Shown here: piece by piece, positions 33,000 to 45,844 of the stretch | How positions within the stretch are numbered: position 1 is the stretch's first letter | Layout: the number at the start of each line of letters is the position of its first letter | NCBI RefSeq assembly: GCF_031143425.1 | Contig: NW_027150026.1 | Span: forward strand, 85,001-149,000 | Reading direction: 5' to 3' | Source of the DNA: Pleurodeles waltl | Taxonomy: Eukaryota > Chordata > Amphibia > Caudata > Salamandridae | DNA length: 64,000 bases | Position numbers and translations under genes: made by a program | The notes under the pieces: generated by a model | The model's database searches: none | What the model saw: only the letters and a program-made list of their open reading frames with translations | What the model was told of the DNA's origin: nothing

Positions 33000-34163
33000 T
33001 CGGTGCTCTTTCACAATGATGTGTTAGGTTTTTCCTTGGATGCCTCCTTTCCCAGGAATAAGCATGTATTATTCAACAACGTTGAGAGCACAGGTAAAAC
33101 AAAGACAAGAATGTGAAACAATGCACTGTGCAATGCCAGCATGAAAACTCTCAAGGAGTACGCTGCCCAGGCCTACAGCTTCTCAGACACTGTATCTGTC
33201 TATTTTGGGGAGCTGCAGAGAAGCCTTGCCTGTGCTTTTCGAGCCTGCTGTCTGGGGTGAGTGCCTGGATAAATTGTTGTTGGGAAGGACAAGGCAGCTA
33301 GCTCCTCTACAGGGGTCAATTTAGGAGGTTGGTGGGAAGCACAGGAAGGGGCAGGAAGGAAGCTCTCTGCTGTTGCTTCTCGGCCTAGGCAGAGCTGCAG
33401 GTGTGGTTAAAAAGGATTGGCGTTTGGCCAGGTCCCAGACCACAGTGCAACCTAGGGCAACAAGAGAGGTGAGGCTACTGAGGCCCTTACCCTGAGCCTT
33501 CTGACCCCACCGCCCCTTTGGCCCCGATCGGCCAAAACCTCTCTATAAGGGCTAAAGGTGATTATTATATATGCCTGAGTAACTTAGGGTCCCTCGCATA
33601 AATGGACTCCTGCTGAAGGAGCTCGCCTTTGCTTTGGGACTGGCCCAACACGGCCTTGCTCTCCTCAACAAACCTGCCACCAGCCAGGAGGCTGAATGGC
33701 TTGCAGAAGGACACTCCCAGGTATGCCCAAGCACTTCATTTGCATAGAGACTACCCTCTCTTGGGCCCGCCTCCACTCACCTATTAAGTAATGTGGCTAG
33801 AATATCAAGACAGAAAGAGGAGCAGGGCCTGACAGCCTTTCAAAGGCTCAACTGAGGTGCTGGGCTGACGGCTGGGATCACCAAAGCCTGGGATGACTCC
33901 AATATGGAAGCAGAAGCCTTAGGGCAAACAAAGGTCAGCAGTTGATGTGCTGTAAAGAAGAAGGGCTGCAGAGGGCCTCAGCAAAGCCTTCGGAATACTT
34001 GTGGATTGGCAGGAGTGCCTATATTTGTTTTTTGAGAAGCACCTTGCCAGTGCAAAGGATTGCTGAGGAAGAGGAAGGAGCAGAGCGGAATGACTGGAGC
34101 CAGTGAGGTTGCCTGTGAAGACATGAAGGGCTATGTTGAAAGGGGCACCGCTTGCAGAGCCAA

Positions 34164-34245
34164 GTAGTCGTTACCAAGTGGTTAAGGCGATGGACTAGAT
34201 ATCATTTGGCGTCTCCACGAGTATGTTCAAATCCTGCCGACTACG
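34164..34245 (+). pseudogene. tRNA-Ser pseudogene, unit 12
   Basis: Same decayed sequence as unit 2. Confidence 0.9.
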
Positions 34246-34851
34246 TCAGATGACATTTTTGGGATTCCTCTTCAGGGCCTCCTGCGTGGGAGAACAAGGG
34301 AGCAGCCTCTATGCAAAGCAGTCAGTAAAACAGAATATGAAGCAAAGACCATTAAAGCCACAGAAGAAAGATATGAACCCAGGCCAAATGCATCCTGCTC
34401 CCCCTCCCTCACCTGTCAGGCACTAGTCTGCAGAGAAACTGAACACGCCCACTCTCCTCCAAGGAGAATTCAGCTCAGGAAACGCCTAGCCACAGGCCCT
34501 AGATTGGACGAGGCACTTCTTTTCATACCTGTAAAGACCAACCCGTCTCTCTGTGGAGTCCATTCATGGCCTCCAAGACAGAAGTTTTGCCATGGTGCCT
34601 ATCGTGGCTGCCATCTCCCTGACGTTAAAGCTACCACCTCTTCCGGCCTGATTTTTTTCCCCCGTCTCAAAACATGAACATACAAGGAGTGCTAATTTCA
34701 CATGCATGCCTGCTTTTAGCTTGAGACGCTTTAGAAAGTCTTCTGTGGAATAGGAATGATGTATAGGAGAGCAGGGAAAATGGTCCAGTGAACGGAAAGA
34801 AAAAAGACTACGGATGGAGGTAAAGTGCCCTGTTGAGATTCACTTGTGTGG

Positions 34852-34933
34852 GTAGTTGTGGCCGAGTGGTTAAGGCGATGGACTAGAAATCCATTGGGGT
34901 ATCCCCGCGCAGGTTCGAATCCTGCCAACTACG
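34852..34933 (+). tRNA. tRNA-Ser-AGA: tRNA-Ser(AGA), unit 13, weak terminator
   Basis: Consensus gene body; anticodon 34885-34887. TTT at 34941-34943, backup TTTT at 34954-34957. Confidence 0.95.
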
Positions 34934-34940
34934 CTGTCCC

Positions 34941-34957
34941 TTTGTGAACAGTATTTT
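34941..34957 (+). terminator. Shortened T3 run plus downstream T4, unit 13
   Basis: Same one-T loss as unit 9. Confidence 0.65.
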
Positions 34958-35154
34958 CCCATAATTCTTTGAAATACCTACTGGCATAAATGCGGGCTCC
35001 AAAAGCAGGACTAATAGGGTCAGCGGCCTGGGAGGGCTCAAACTTTTGCCATTGAGGCCTTCCTCTCTAGAAAAGGACTGCTTCTGTCCAGAGGCTAGAC
35101 CGCCAGCAGAAATAGAAACGAGCTACGTTGAAAATGGACCATAGCTTTAAGCAA

Positions 35155-35236
35155 GTAGTCGTGGCCGAGTGGTTAAGGCGATGGACTTGAAATCCATTGG
35201 GGTCTCCCCGCGTAGGTTCAAATCCTGCCGACTACG
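35155..35236 (+). tRNA. tRNA-Ser-TGA: tRNA-Ser(TGA), unit 13
   Basis: Consensus copy; anticodon 35188-35190. Confidence 0.95.
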
Positions 35237-35806
35237 TGCTACTTCACCTTTGGTGATATTTTATACTTCATATTAAATGGCATCTGCACAAGCAGGCCGA
35301 ATATAGCTATCACTCTCAATAGAGCTAAGGAAGGCGAAACACTGGGCAGGGAATGGGATCAAAAGAGTGGCCGGAGAAGGCATGAGACTACCTGTCTGGC
35401 ACTCCTGCCACTTGTGCACCCCAGCTGTCGAGAAGACACATGTCGAGTAATAGCCAAGGAGATTGGGAAAGAACTTCAGTTATCATCTCGCCAGTAAGTT
35501 CCATCTGAGGTATCAGATGCATGAAGGAAGTAGCCTTATTGGGGCGTCTGACAGTGTCATTATTTTCCTAAAGTGTCATAACTGCATTCTTTTACAACCT
35601 CCTTTTTGCTTTTCTCTGGCCAGGAACATGAACTTTATAATAGTGCCTTTGAGTCACGTCAGTATGCAGGTATGGACCGAGTGTATTTTTTGCAGTAGAA
35701 CGGATAGGCAAAGATGGGAAGGCAGTGGAGCAGAGTGAACTGAGGGAAAGAAAAAGACTGCTGTGAGAGTGAGAACCTCAGCTTAAGTGGCAGCCACCCC
35801 TCGTGA

Positions 35807-35888
35807 GTAGTCGTGGCCGAGTGGTTAAGGCGATGGACTCGAAATCCATTGGGGTGTCCCCGCGCAGGTTCAAATCCTGCCGACTACG
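35807..35888 (+). tRNA. tRNA-Ser-CGA: tRNA-Ser(CGA), unit 13
   Basis: Consensus copy; anticodon 35840-35842. Confidence 0.95.
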
Positions 35889-37062
35889 TCGGTGCTCTTT
35901 CACAATGATGTGTTAGGTTTTTCCTTGGATGCCTCCTTTCCCAGGAATAAGCATGTATTATTCAACAACGTTGAGAGCACAGGTAAAACAAAGACAAGAA
36001 TGTGAAACAATGCACTGTGCAATGCCAGCATGAAAACTCTCAAGGAGTACGCTGCCCAGGCCTACAGCTTCTCAGACACTGTATCTGTCTATTTTGGGGA
36101 GCTGCAGAGAAGCCTTGCCTGTGCTTTTCGAGCCTGCTGTCTGGGGTGAGTGCCTGGATAAATTGTTGTTGGGAAGGACAAGGCAGCTAGCTCCTCTACA
36201 GGGGTCAATTTAGGAGGTTGGTGGGAAGCACAGGAAGGGGCAGGAAGGAAGCTCTCTGCTGTTGCTTCTCGGCCTAGGCAGAGCTGCAGGTGTGGTTAAA
36301 AAGGATTGGCGTTTGGCCAGGTCCCAGACCACAGTGCAACCTAGGGCAACAAGAGAGGTGAGGCTACTGAGGCCCTTACCCTGAGCCTTCTGACCCCACC
36401 GCCCCTTTGGCCCCGATCGGCCACGATCGGCCAAAACCTCTCTATAAGGGCTAAAGGTGATTATTATATATGCCTGAGTAACTTAGGGTCCCTCGCATAA
36501 ATGGACTCCTGCTGAAGGAGCTCGCCTTTGCTTTGGGACTGGCCCAACACGGCCTTGCTCTCCTCAACAAACCTGCCACCAGCCAGGAGGCTGAATGGCT
36601 TGCAGAAGGACACTCCCAGGTATGCCCAAGCACTTCATTTGCATAGAGACTACCCTCTCTTGGGCCCGCCTCCACTCACCTATTAAGTAATGTGGCTAGA
36701 ATATCAAGACAGAAAGAGGAGCAGGGCCTGACAGCCTTTCAAAGGCTCAACTGAGGTGCTGGGCTGACGGCTGGGATCACCAAAGCCTGGGATGACTCCA
36801 ATATGGAAGCAGAAGCCTTAGGGCAAACAAAGGTCAGCAGTTGATGTGCTGTAAAGAAGAAGGGCTGCAGAGGGCCTCAGCAAAGCCTTCGGAATACTTG
36901 TGGATTGGCAGGAGTGCCTATATTTGTTTTTTGAGAAGCACCTTGCCAGTGCAAAGGATTGCTGAGGAAGAGGAAGGAGCAGAGCGGAATGACTGGAGCC
37001 AGTGAGGTTGCCTGTGAAGACATGAAGGGCTATGTTGAAAGGGGCACCGCTTGCAGAGCCAA

Positions 37063-37144
37063 GTAGTCGTTACCAAGTGGTTAAGGCGATGGACTAGATA
37101 TCATTTGGCGTCTCCACGAGTATGTTCAAATCCTGCCGACTACG
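37063..37144 (+). pseudogene. tRNA-Ser pseudogene, unit 13
   Basis: Same decayed sequence as unit 2. Confidence 0.9.
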
Positions 37145-37750
37145 TCAGATGACATTTTTGGGATTCCTCTTCAGGGCCTCCTGCGTGGGAGAACAAGGGA
37201 GCAGCCTCTATGCAAAGCAGTCAGTAAAACAGAATATGAAGCAAAGACCATTAAAGCCACAGAAGAAAGATATGAACCCAGGCCAAATGCATCCTGCTCC
37301 CCCTCCCTCACCTGTCAGGCACTAGTCTGCAGAGAAACTGAACACGCCCACTCTCCTCCAAGGAGAATTCAGCTCAGGAAACGCCTAGCCACAGGCCCTA
37401 GATTGGACGAGGCACTTCTTTTCATACCTGTAAAGACCAACCCGTCTCTCTGTGGAGTCCATTCATGGCCTCCAAGACAGAAGTTTTGCCATGGTGCCTA
37501 TCGTGGCTGCCATCTCCCTGACGTTAAAGCTACCACCTCTTCCGGCCTGATTTTTTTCCCCCGTCTCAAAACATGAACATACAAGGAGTGCTAATTTCAC
37601 ATGCATGCCTGCTTTTAGCTTGAGACGCTTTAGAAAGTCTTCTGTGGAATAGGAATGATGTATAGGAGAGCAGGGAAAATGGTCCAGTGAACGGAAAGAA
37701 AAAAGACTACGGATGGAGGTAAAGTGCCCTGTTGAGATTCACTTGTGTGG

Positions 37751-37832
37751 GTAGTTGTGGCCGAGTGGTTAAGGCGATGGACTAGAAATCCATTGGGGTA
37801 TCCCCGCGCAGGTTCGAATCCTGCCAACTACG
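37751..37832 (+). tRNA. tRNA-Ser-AGA: tRNA-Ser(AGA), unit 14
   Basis: Consensus copy; anticodon 37784-37786. Confidence 0.96.
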
Positions 37833-38054
37833 CTGTCCCTTTTGTGAACAGTATTTTCCCATAATTCTTTGAAATACCTTCTGGCATAAATGCGGGCTCC
37901 AAAAGCAGGACTAATAGGGTCAGCGGCCTGGGAGGGCTCAAACTTTTGCCATTGTGGCCTTCCTCTCTAGAAAAGGACTGCTTCTGTCCAGAGGCTAGAC
38001 CGCCAGCAGAAATAGAAACGAGCTACGTTGAAAATGGACCATAGCTTTAAGCAA

Positions 38055-38136
38055 GTAGTCGTGGCCGAGTGGTTAAGGCGATGGACTTGAAATCCATTGG
38101 GGTCTCCCCGCGTAGGTTCAAATCCTGCCGACTACG
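38055..38136 (+). tRNA. tRNA-Ser-TGA: tRNA-Ser(TGA), unit 14
   Basis: Consensus copy; anticodon 38088-38090. Confidence 0.95.
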
Positions 38137-38706
38137 TGCTACTTCACCTTTGGTGATATTTTATACTTCATATTAAATGGCATCTGCACAAGCAGGCCGA
38201 ATATAGCTATCACTCTCAATAGAGCTAAGGAAGGCGAAACACTGGGCAGGGAATGGGATCAAAAGAGTGGCCGGAGAAGGCATGAGACTACCTGTCTGGC
38301 ACTCCTGCCACTTGTGCACCCCAGCTGTCGAGAAGACACATGTCGAGTAATAGCCAAGGAGATTGGGAAAGAACTTCAGTTATCATCTCGCCAGTAAGTT
38401 CCATCTGAGGTATCAGATGCATGAAGGAAGTAGCCTTATTGGGGCGTCTGACAGTGTCATTATTTTCCTAAAGTGTCATAACTGCATTCTTTTACAACCT
38501 CCTTTTTGCTTTTCTCTGGCCAGGAACATGAACTTTATAATAGTGCCTTTGAGTCACGTCAGTATGCAGGTATGGACCGAGTGTATTTTTTGCAGTAGAA
38601 CGGATAGGCAAAGATGGGAAGGCAGTGGAGCAGAGTGAACTGAGGGAAAGAAAAAGACTGCTGTGAGAGTGAGAACCTCAGCTTAAGTGGCAGCCACCCC
38701 TCGTGA

Positions 38707-38788
38707 GTAGTCGTGGCCGAGTGGTTAAGGCGATGGACTCGAAATCCATTGGGGTGTCCCCGCGCAGGTTCAAATCCTGCCGACTACG
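38707..38788 (+). tRNA. tRNA-Ser-CGA: tRNA-Ser(CGA), unit 14
   Basis: Consensus copy; anticodon 38740-38742. Confidence 0.95.
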
Positions 38789-39962
38789 TCGGTGCTCTTT
38801 CACAATGATGTGTTAGGTTTTTCCTTGGATGCCTCCTTTCCCAGGAATAAGCATGTATTATTCAACAACGTTGAGAGCACAGGTAAAACAAAGACAAGAA
38901 TGTGAAACAATGCACTGTGCAATGCCAGCATGAAAACTCTCAAGGAGTACGCTGCCCAGGCCTACAGCTTCTCAGACACTGTGTCTGTCTATTTTGGGGA
39001 GCTGCAGAGAAGCCTTGCCTGTGCTTTTCGAGCCTGCTGTCTGGGGTGAGTGCCTGGATAAATTGTTGTTGGGAAGGACAAGGCAGCTAGCTCCTCTACA
39101 GGGGTCAATTTAGGAGGTTGGTGGGAAGCACAGGAAGGGGCAGGAAGGAAGCTCTCTGCTGTTGCTTCTCGGCCTAGGCAGAGCTGCAGGTGTGGTTAAA
39201 AAGGATTGGCGTTTGGCCAGGTCCCAGACCACAGTGCAACCTAGGGCAACAAGAGAGGTGAGGCTACTGAGGCCCTTACCCTGAGCCTTCTGACCCCACC
39301 GCCCCTTTGGCCCCGATCGGCCACGATCGGCCAAAACCTCTCTATAAGGGCTAAAGGTGATTATTATATATGCCTGAGTAACTTAGGGTCCCTCGCATAA
39401 ATGGACTCCTGCTGAAGGAGCTCGCCTTTGCTTTGGGACTGGCCCAACACGGCCTTGCTCTCCTCAACAAACCTGCCACCAGCCAGGAGGCTGAATGGCT
39501 TGCAGAAGGACACTCCCAGGTATGCCCAAGCACTTCATTTGCATAGAGACTACCCTCTCTTGGGCCCGCCTCCACTCACCTATTAAGTAATGTGGCTAGA
39601 ATATCAAGACAGAAAGAGGAGCAGGGCCTGACAGCCTTTCAAAGGCTCAACTGAGGTGCTGGGCTGACGGCTGGGATCACCAAAGCCTGGGATGACTCCA
39701 ATATGGAAGCAGAAGCCTTAGGGCAAACAAAGGTCAGCAGTTGATGTGCTGTAAAGAAGAAGGGCTGCAGAGGGCCTCAGCAAAGCCTTCGGAATACTTG
39801 TGGATTGGCAGGAGTGCCTATATTTGTTTTTTGAGAAGCACCTTGCCAGTGCAAAGGATTGCTGAGGAAGAGGAAGGAGCAGAGCGGAATGACTGGAGCC
39901 AGTGAGGTTGCCTGTGAAGACATGAAGGGCTATGTTGAAAGGGGCACCGCTTGCAGAGCCAA

Positions 39963-40044
39963 GTAGTCGTTACCAAGTGGTTAAGGCGATGGACTAGATA
40001 TCATTTGGCGTCTCCACGAGTATGTTCAAATCCTGCCGACTACG
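39963..40044 (+). pseudogene. tRNA-Ser pseudogene, unit 14
   Basis: Same decayed sequence as unit 2. Confidence 0.9.
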
Positions 40045-40650
40045 TCAGATGACATTTTTGGGATTCCTCTTCAGGGCCTCCTGCGTGGGAGAACAAGGGA
40101 GCAGCCTCTATGCAAAGCAGTCAGTAAAACAGAATATGAAGCAAAGACCATTAAAGCCACACAAGAAAGATATGAACCCAGGCCAAATGCATCCTGCTCC
40201 CCCTCCCTCACCTGTCAGGCACTAGTCTGCAGAGAAACTGAACACGCCCACTCTCCTCCAAGGAGAATTCAGCTCAGGAAACGCCTAGCCACAGGCCCTA
40301 GATTGGACGAGGCACTTCTTTTCATACCTGTAAAGACCAACCCGTCTCTCTGTGGAGTCCATTCATGGCCTCCAAGACAGAAGTTTTGCCATGGTGCCTA
40401 TCGTGGCTGCCATCTCCCTGACGTTAAAGCTACCACCTCTTCCGGCCTGATTTTTTTCCCCCGTCTCAAAACATGAACATACAAGGAGTGCTAATTTCAC
40501 ATGCATGCCTGCTTTTAGCTTGAGACGCTTTAGAAAGTCTTCTGTGGAATAGGAATGATGTATAGGAGAGCAGGGAAAATGGTCCAGTGAACGGAAAGAA
40601 AAAAGACTACGGATGGAGGTAAAGTGCCCTGTTGAGATTCACTTGTGTGG

Positions 40651-40732
40651 GTAGTTGTGGCCGAGTGGTTAAGGCGATGGACTAGAAATCCATTGGGGTA
40701 TCCCCGCGCAGGTTCGAATCCTGCCAACTACG
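40651..40732 (+). tRNA. tRNA-Ser-AGA: tRNA-Ser(AGA), unit 15
   Basis: Consensus copy; anticodon 40684-40686. Confidence 0.96.
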
Positions 40733-40954
40733 CTGTCCCTTTTGTGAACAGTATTTTCCCATAATTCTTTGAAATACCTTCTGGCATAAATGCGGGCTCC
40801 AAAAGCAGGACTAATAGGGTCAGCGGCCTGGGAGGGCTCAAACTTTTGCCATTGTGGCCTTCCTCTCTAGAAAAGGACTGCTTCTGTCCAGAGGCTAGAC
40901 CGCCAGCAGAAATAGAAACGAGCTACGTTGAAAATGGACCATAGCTTTAAGCAA

Positions 40955-41036
40955 GTAGTCGTGGCCGAGTGGTTAAGGCGATGGACTTGAAATCCATTGG
41001 GGTCTCCCCGCGTAGGTTCAAATCCTGCCGACTACG
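40955..41036 (+). tRNA. tRNA-Ser-TGA: tRNA-Ser(TGA), unit 15
   Basis: Consensus copy; anticodon 40988-40990. Confidence 0.95.
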
Positions 41037-41606
41037 TGCTACTTCACCTTTGGTGATATTTTATACTTCATATTAAATGGCATCTGCACAAGCAGGCCGA
41101 ATATAGCTATCACTCTCAATAGAGCTAAGGAAGGCGAAACACTGGGCAGGGAATGGGATCAAAAGAGTGGCCGGAGAAGGCATGAGACTACCTGTCTGGC
41201 ACTCCTGCCACTTGTGCACCCCAGCTGTCGAGAAGACACATGTCGAGTAATAGCCAAGGAGATTGGGAAAGAACTTCAGTTATCATCTCGCCAGTAAGTT
41301 CCATCTGAGGTATCAGATGCATGAAGGAAGTAGCCTTATTGGGGCGTCTGACAGTGTCATTATTTTCCTAAAGTGTCATAACTGCATTCTTTTACAACCT
41401 CCTTTTTGCTTTTCTCTGGCCAGGAACATGAACTTTATAATAGTGCCTTTGAGTCACGTCAGTATGCAGGTATGGACCGAGTGTATTTTTTGCAGTAGAA
41501 CGGATAGGCAAAGATGGGAAGGCAGTGGAGCAGAGTGAACTGAGGGAAAGAAAAAGACTGCTGTGAGAGTGAGAACCTCAGCTTAAGTGGCAGCCACCCC
41601 TCGTGA

Positions 41607-41688
41607 GTAGTCGTGGCCGAGTGGTTAAGGCGATGGACTCGAAATCCATTGGGGTGTCCCCGCGCAGGTTCAAATCCTGCCGACTGCG
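41607..41688 (+). tRNA. tRNA-Ser-CGA: tRNA-Ser(CGA), unit 15, acceptor wobble
   Basis: Anticodon 41640-41642. G at 41686 replaces A71, so acceptor pair U2-A71 becomes a U-G wobble. G73 is unchanged; function is probably kept. Confidence 0.93.
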
Positions 41689-42862
41689 TCGGTGCTCTTT
41701 CACAATGATGTGTTAGGTTTTTCCTTGGATGCCTCCTTTCCCAGGAATAAGCATGTATTATTCAACAACGTTGAGAGCACAGGTAAAACAAAGACAAGAA
41801 TGTGAAACAATGCACTGTGCAATGCCAGCATGAAAACTCTCAAGGAGTACGCTGCCCAGGCCTACAGCTTCTCAGACACTGTATCTGTCTATTTTGGGGA
41901 GCTGCAGAGAAGCCTTGCCTGTGCTTTTCGAGCCTGCTGTCTGGGGTGAGTGCCTGGATAAATTGTTGTTGGGAAGGACAAGGCAGCTAGCTCCTCTACA
42001 GGGGTCAATTTAGGAGGTTGGTGGGAAGCACAGGAAGGGGCAGGAAGGAAGCTCTCTGCTGTTGCTTCTCGGCCTAGGCAGAGCTGCAGGTGTGGTTAAA
42101 AAGGATTGGCGTTTGGCCAGGTCCCAGACCACAGTGCAACCTAGGGCAACAAGAGAGGTGAGGCTACTGAGGCCCTTACCCTGAGCCTTCTGACCCCACC
42201 GCCCCTTTGGCCCCGATCGGCCACGATCGGCCAAAACCTCTCTATAAGGGCTAAAGGTGATTATTATATATGCCTGAGTAACTTAGGGTCCCTCGCATAA
42301 ATGGACTCCTGCTGAAGGAGCTCGCCTTTGCTTTGGGACTGGCCCAACACGGCCTTGCTCTCCTCAACAAACCTGCCACCAGCCAGGAGGCTGAATGGCT
42401 TGCAGAAGGACACTCCCAGGTATGCCCAAGCACTTCATTTGCATAGAGACTACCCTCTCTTGGGCCCGCCTCCACTCACCTATTAAGTAATGTGGCTAGA
42501 ATATCAAGACAGAAAGAGGAGCAGGGCCTGACAGCCTTTCAAAGGCTCAACTGAGGTGCTGGGCTGACGGCTGGGATCACCAAAGCCTGGGATGACTCCA
42601 ATATGGAAGCAGAAGCCTTAGGGCAAACAAAGGTCAGCAGTTGATGTGCTGTAAAGAAGAAGGGCTGCAGAGGGCCTCAGCAAAGCCTTCGGAATACTTG
42701 TGGATTGGCAGGAGTGCCTATATTTGTTTTTTGAGAAGCACCTTGCCAGTGCAAAGGATTGCTGAGGAAGAGGAAGGAGCAGAGCGGAATGACTGGAGCC
42801 AGTGAGGTTGCCTGTGAAGACATGAAGGGCTATGTTGAAAGGGGCACCGCTTGCAGAGCCAA

Positions 42863-42944
42863 GTAGTCGTTACCAAGTGGTTAAGGCGATGGACTAGATA
42901 TCATTTGGCGTCTCCACGAGTATGTTCAAATCCTGCCGACTACG
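42863..42944 (+). pseudogene. tRNA-Ser pseudogene, unit 15
   Basis: Same decayed sequence as unit 2. Confidence 0.9.
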
Positions 42945-43550
42945 TCAGATGACATTTTTGGGATTCCTCTTCAGGGCCTCCTGCGTGGGAGAACAAGGGA
43001 GCAGCCTCTATGCAAAGCAGTCAGTAAAACAGAATATGAAGCAAAGACCATTAAAGCCACACAAGAAAGATATGAACCCAGGCCAAATGCATCCTGCTCC
43101 CCCTCCCTCACCTGTCAGGCACTAGTCTGCAGAGAAACTGAACACGCCCACTCTCCTCCAAGGAGAATTCAGCTCAGGAAACGCCTAGCCACAGGCCCTA
43201 GATTGGACGAGGCACTTCTTTTCATACCTGTAAAGACCAACCCGTCTCTCTGTGGAGTCCATTCATGGCCTCCAAGACAGAAGTTTTGCCATGGTGCCTA
43301 TCGTGGCTGCCATCTCCCTGACGTTAAAGCTACCACCTCTTCCGGCCTGATTTTTTTCCCCCGTCTCAAAACATGAACATACAAGGAGTGCTAATTTCAC
43401 ATGCATGCCTGCTTTTAGCTTGAGACGCTTTAGAAAGTCTTCTGTGGAATAGGAATGATGTATAGGAGAGCAGGGAAAATGGTCCAGTGAACGGAAAGAA
43501 AAAAGACTACGGATGGAGGTAAAGTGCCCTGTTGAGATTCACTTGTGTGG

Positions 43551-43632
43551 GTAGTTGTGGCCGAGTGGTTAAGGCGATGGACTAGAAATCCATTGGGGTA
43601 TCCCCGCGCAGGTTCGAATCCTGCCAACTACG
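43551..43632 (+). tRNA. tRNA-Ser-AGA: tRNA-Ser(AGA), unit 16
   Basis: Consensus copy; anticodon 43584-43586. Confidence 0.96.
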
Positions 43633-43854
43633 CTGTCCCTTTTGTGAACAGTATTTTCCCATAATTCTTTGAAATACCTTCTGGCATAAATGCGGGCTCC
43701 AAAAGCAGGACTAATAGGGTCAGCGGCCTGGGAGGGCTCAAACTTTTGCCATTGTGGCCTTCCTCTCTAGAAAAGGACTGCTTCTGTCCAGAGGCTAGAC
43801 CGCCAGCAGAAATAGAAACGAGCTACGTTGAAAATGGACCATAGCTTTAAGCAA

Positions 43855-43936
43855 GTAGTCGTGGCCGAGTGGTTAAGGCGATGGACTTGAAATCCATTGG
43901 GGTCTCCCCGCGTAGGTTCAAATCCTGCCGACTACG
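43855..43936 (+). tRNA. tRNA-Ser-TGA: tRNA-Ser(TGA), unit 16
   Basis: Consensus copy; anticodon 43888-43890. Confidence 0.95.
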
Positions 43937-44506
43937 TGCTACTTCACCTTTGGTGATATTTTATACTTCATATTAAATGGCATCTGCACAAGCAGGCCGA
44001 ATATAGCTATCACTCTCAATAGAGCTAAGGAAGGCGAAACACTGGGCAGGGAATGGGATCAAAAGAGTGGCCGGAGAAGGCATGAGACTACCTGTCTGGC
44101 ACTCCTGCCACTTGTGCACCCCAGCTGTCGAGAAGACACATGTCGAGTAATAGCCAAGGAGATTGGGAAAGAACTTCAGTTATCATCTCGCCAGTAAGTT
44201 CCATCTGAGGTATCAGATGCATGAAGGAAGTAGCCTTATTGGGGCGTCTGACAGTGTCATTATTTTCCTAAAGTGTCATAACTGCATTCTTTTACAACCT
44301 CCTTTTTGCTTTTCTCTGGCCAGGAACATGAACTTTATAATAGTGCCTTTGAGTCACGTCAGTATGCAGGTATGGACCGAGTGTATTTTTTGCAGTAGAA
44401 CGGATAGGCAAAGATGGGAAGGCAGTGGAGCAGAGTGAACTGAGGGAAAGAAAAAGACTGCTGTGAGAGTGAGAACCTCAGCTTAAGTGGCAGCCACCCC
44501 TCGTGA

Positions 44507-44588
44507 GTAGTCGTGGCCGAGTGGTTAAGGCGATGGACTCGAAATCCATTGGGGTGTCCCCGCGCAGGTTCAAATCCTGCCGACTGCG
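44507..44588 (+). tRNA. tRNA-Ser-CGA: tRNA-Ser(CGA), unit 16, acceptor wobble
   Basis: Anticodon 44540-44542; A71G at 44586. Confidence 0.93.
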
Positions 44589-45762
44589 TCGGTGCTCTTT
44601 CACAATGATGTGTTAGGTTTTTCCTTGGATGCCTCCTTTCCCAGGAATAAGCATGTATTATTCAACAACGTTGAGAGCACAGGTAAAACAAAGACAAGAA
44701 TGTGAAACAATGCACTGTGCAATGCCAGCATGAAAACTCTCAAGGAGTACGCTGCCCAGGCCTACAGCTTCTCAGACACTGTATCTGTCTATTTTGGGGA
44801 GCTGCAGAGAAGCCTTGCCTGTGCTTTTCGAGCCTGCTGTCTGGGGTGAGTGCCTGGATAAATTGTTGTTGGGAAGGACAAGGCAGCTAGCTCCTCTACA
44901 GGGGTCAATTTAGGAGGTTGGTGGGAAGCACAGGAAGGGGCAGGAAGGAAGCTCTCTGCTGTTGCTTCTCGGCCTAGGCAGAGCTGCAGGTGTGGTTAAA
45001 AAGGATTGGCGTTTGGCCAGGTCCCAGACCACAGTGCAACCTAGGGCAACAAGAGAGGTGAGGCTACTGAGGCCCTTACCCTGAGCCTTCTGACCCCACC
45101 GCCCCTTTGGCCCCGATCGGCCACGATCGGCCAAAACCTCTCTATAAGGGCTAAAGGTGATTATTATATATGCCTGAGTAACTTAGGGTCCCTCGCATAA
45201 ATGGACTCCTGCTGAAGGAGCTCGCCTTTGCTTTGGGACTGGCCCAACACGGCCTTGCTCTCCTCAACAAACCTGCCACCAGCCAGGAGGCTGAATGGCT
45301 TGCAGAAGGACACTCCCAGGTATGCCCAAGCACTTCATTTGCATAGAGACTACCCTCTCTTGGGCCCGCCTCCACTCACCTATTAAGTAATGTGGCTAGA
45401 ATATCAAGACAGAAAGAGGAGCAGGGCCTGACAGCCTTTCAAAGGCTCAACTGAGGTGCTGGGCTGACGGCTGGGATCACCAAAGCCTGGGATGACTCCA
45501 ATATGGAAGCAGAAGCCTTAGGGCAAACAAAGGTCAGCAGTTGATGTGCTGTAAAGAAGAAGGGCTGCAGAGGGCCTCAGCAAAGCCTTCGGAATACTTG
45601 TGGATTGGCAGGAGTGCCTATATTTGTTTTTTGAGAAGCACCTTGCCAGTGCAAAGGATTGCTGAGGAAGAGGAAGGAGCAGAGCGGAATGACTGGAGCC
45701 AGTGAGGTTGCCTGTGAAGACATGAAGGGCTATGTTGAAAGGGGCACCGCTTGCAGAGCCAA

Positions 45763-45844
45763 GTAGTCGTTACCAAGTGGTTAAGGCGATGGACTAGATA
45801 TCATTTGGCGTCTCCACGAGTATGTTCAAATCCTGCCGACTACG
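45763..45844 (+). pseudogene. tRNA-Ser pseudogene, unit 16
   Basis: Same decayed sequence as unit 2. Confidence 0.9.

Larger units (their letters stand above)
31848..34736 (+). repeat. Repeat unit 12 (2,889 bp)
   Basis: Single-copy 10-bp element, three-T terminator after the AGA gene and 'cctactgg', but the common 'ccattgtgg'. Confidence 0.97.
34737..37635 (+). repeat. Repeat unit 13 (2,899 bp)
   Basis: The 5' part matches unit 9 (three-T terminator, 'cctactgg', 'ccattgagg') but the 10-bp element is duplicated, so the unit looks like a recombinant. Confidence 0.97.
37636..40535 (+). repeat. Repeat unit 14 (2,900 bp)
   Basis: Duplicated 10-bp element, 'gtgtctg', and 'ccacacaag' (ccacagaag elsewhere) after the pseudogene. 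Same marker set as unit 18. Confidence 0.97.
40536..43435 (+). repeat. Repeat unit 15 (2,900 bp)
   Basis: Duplicated 10-bp element, 'gtatctg', 'ccacacaag', and the acceptor-stem variant in the CGA gene. Same marker set as units 16 and 19. Confidence 0.97.
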
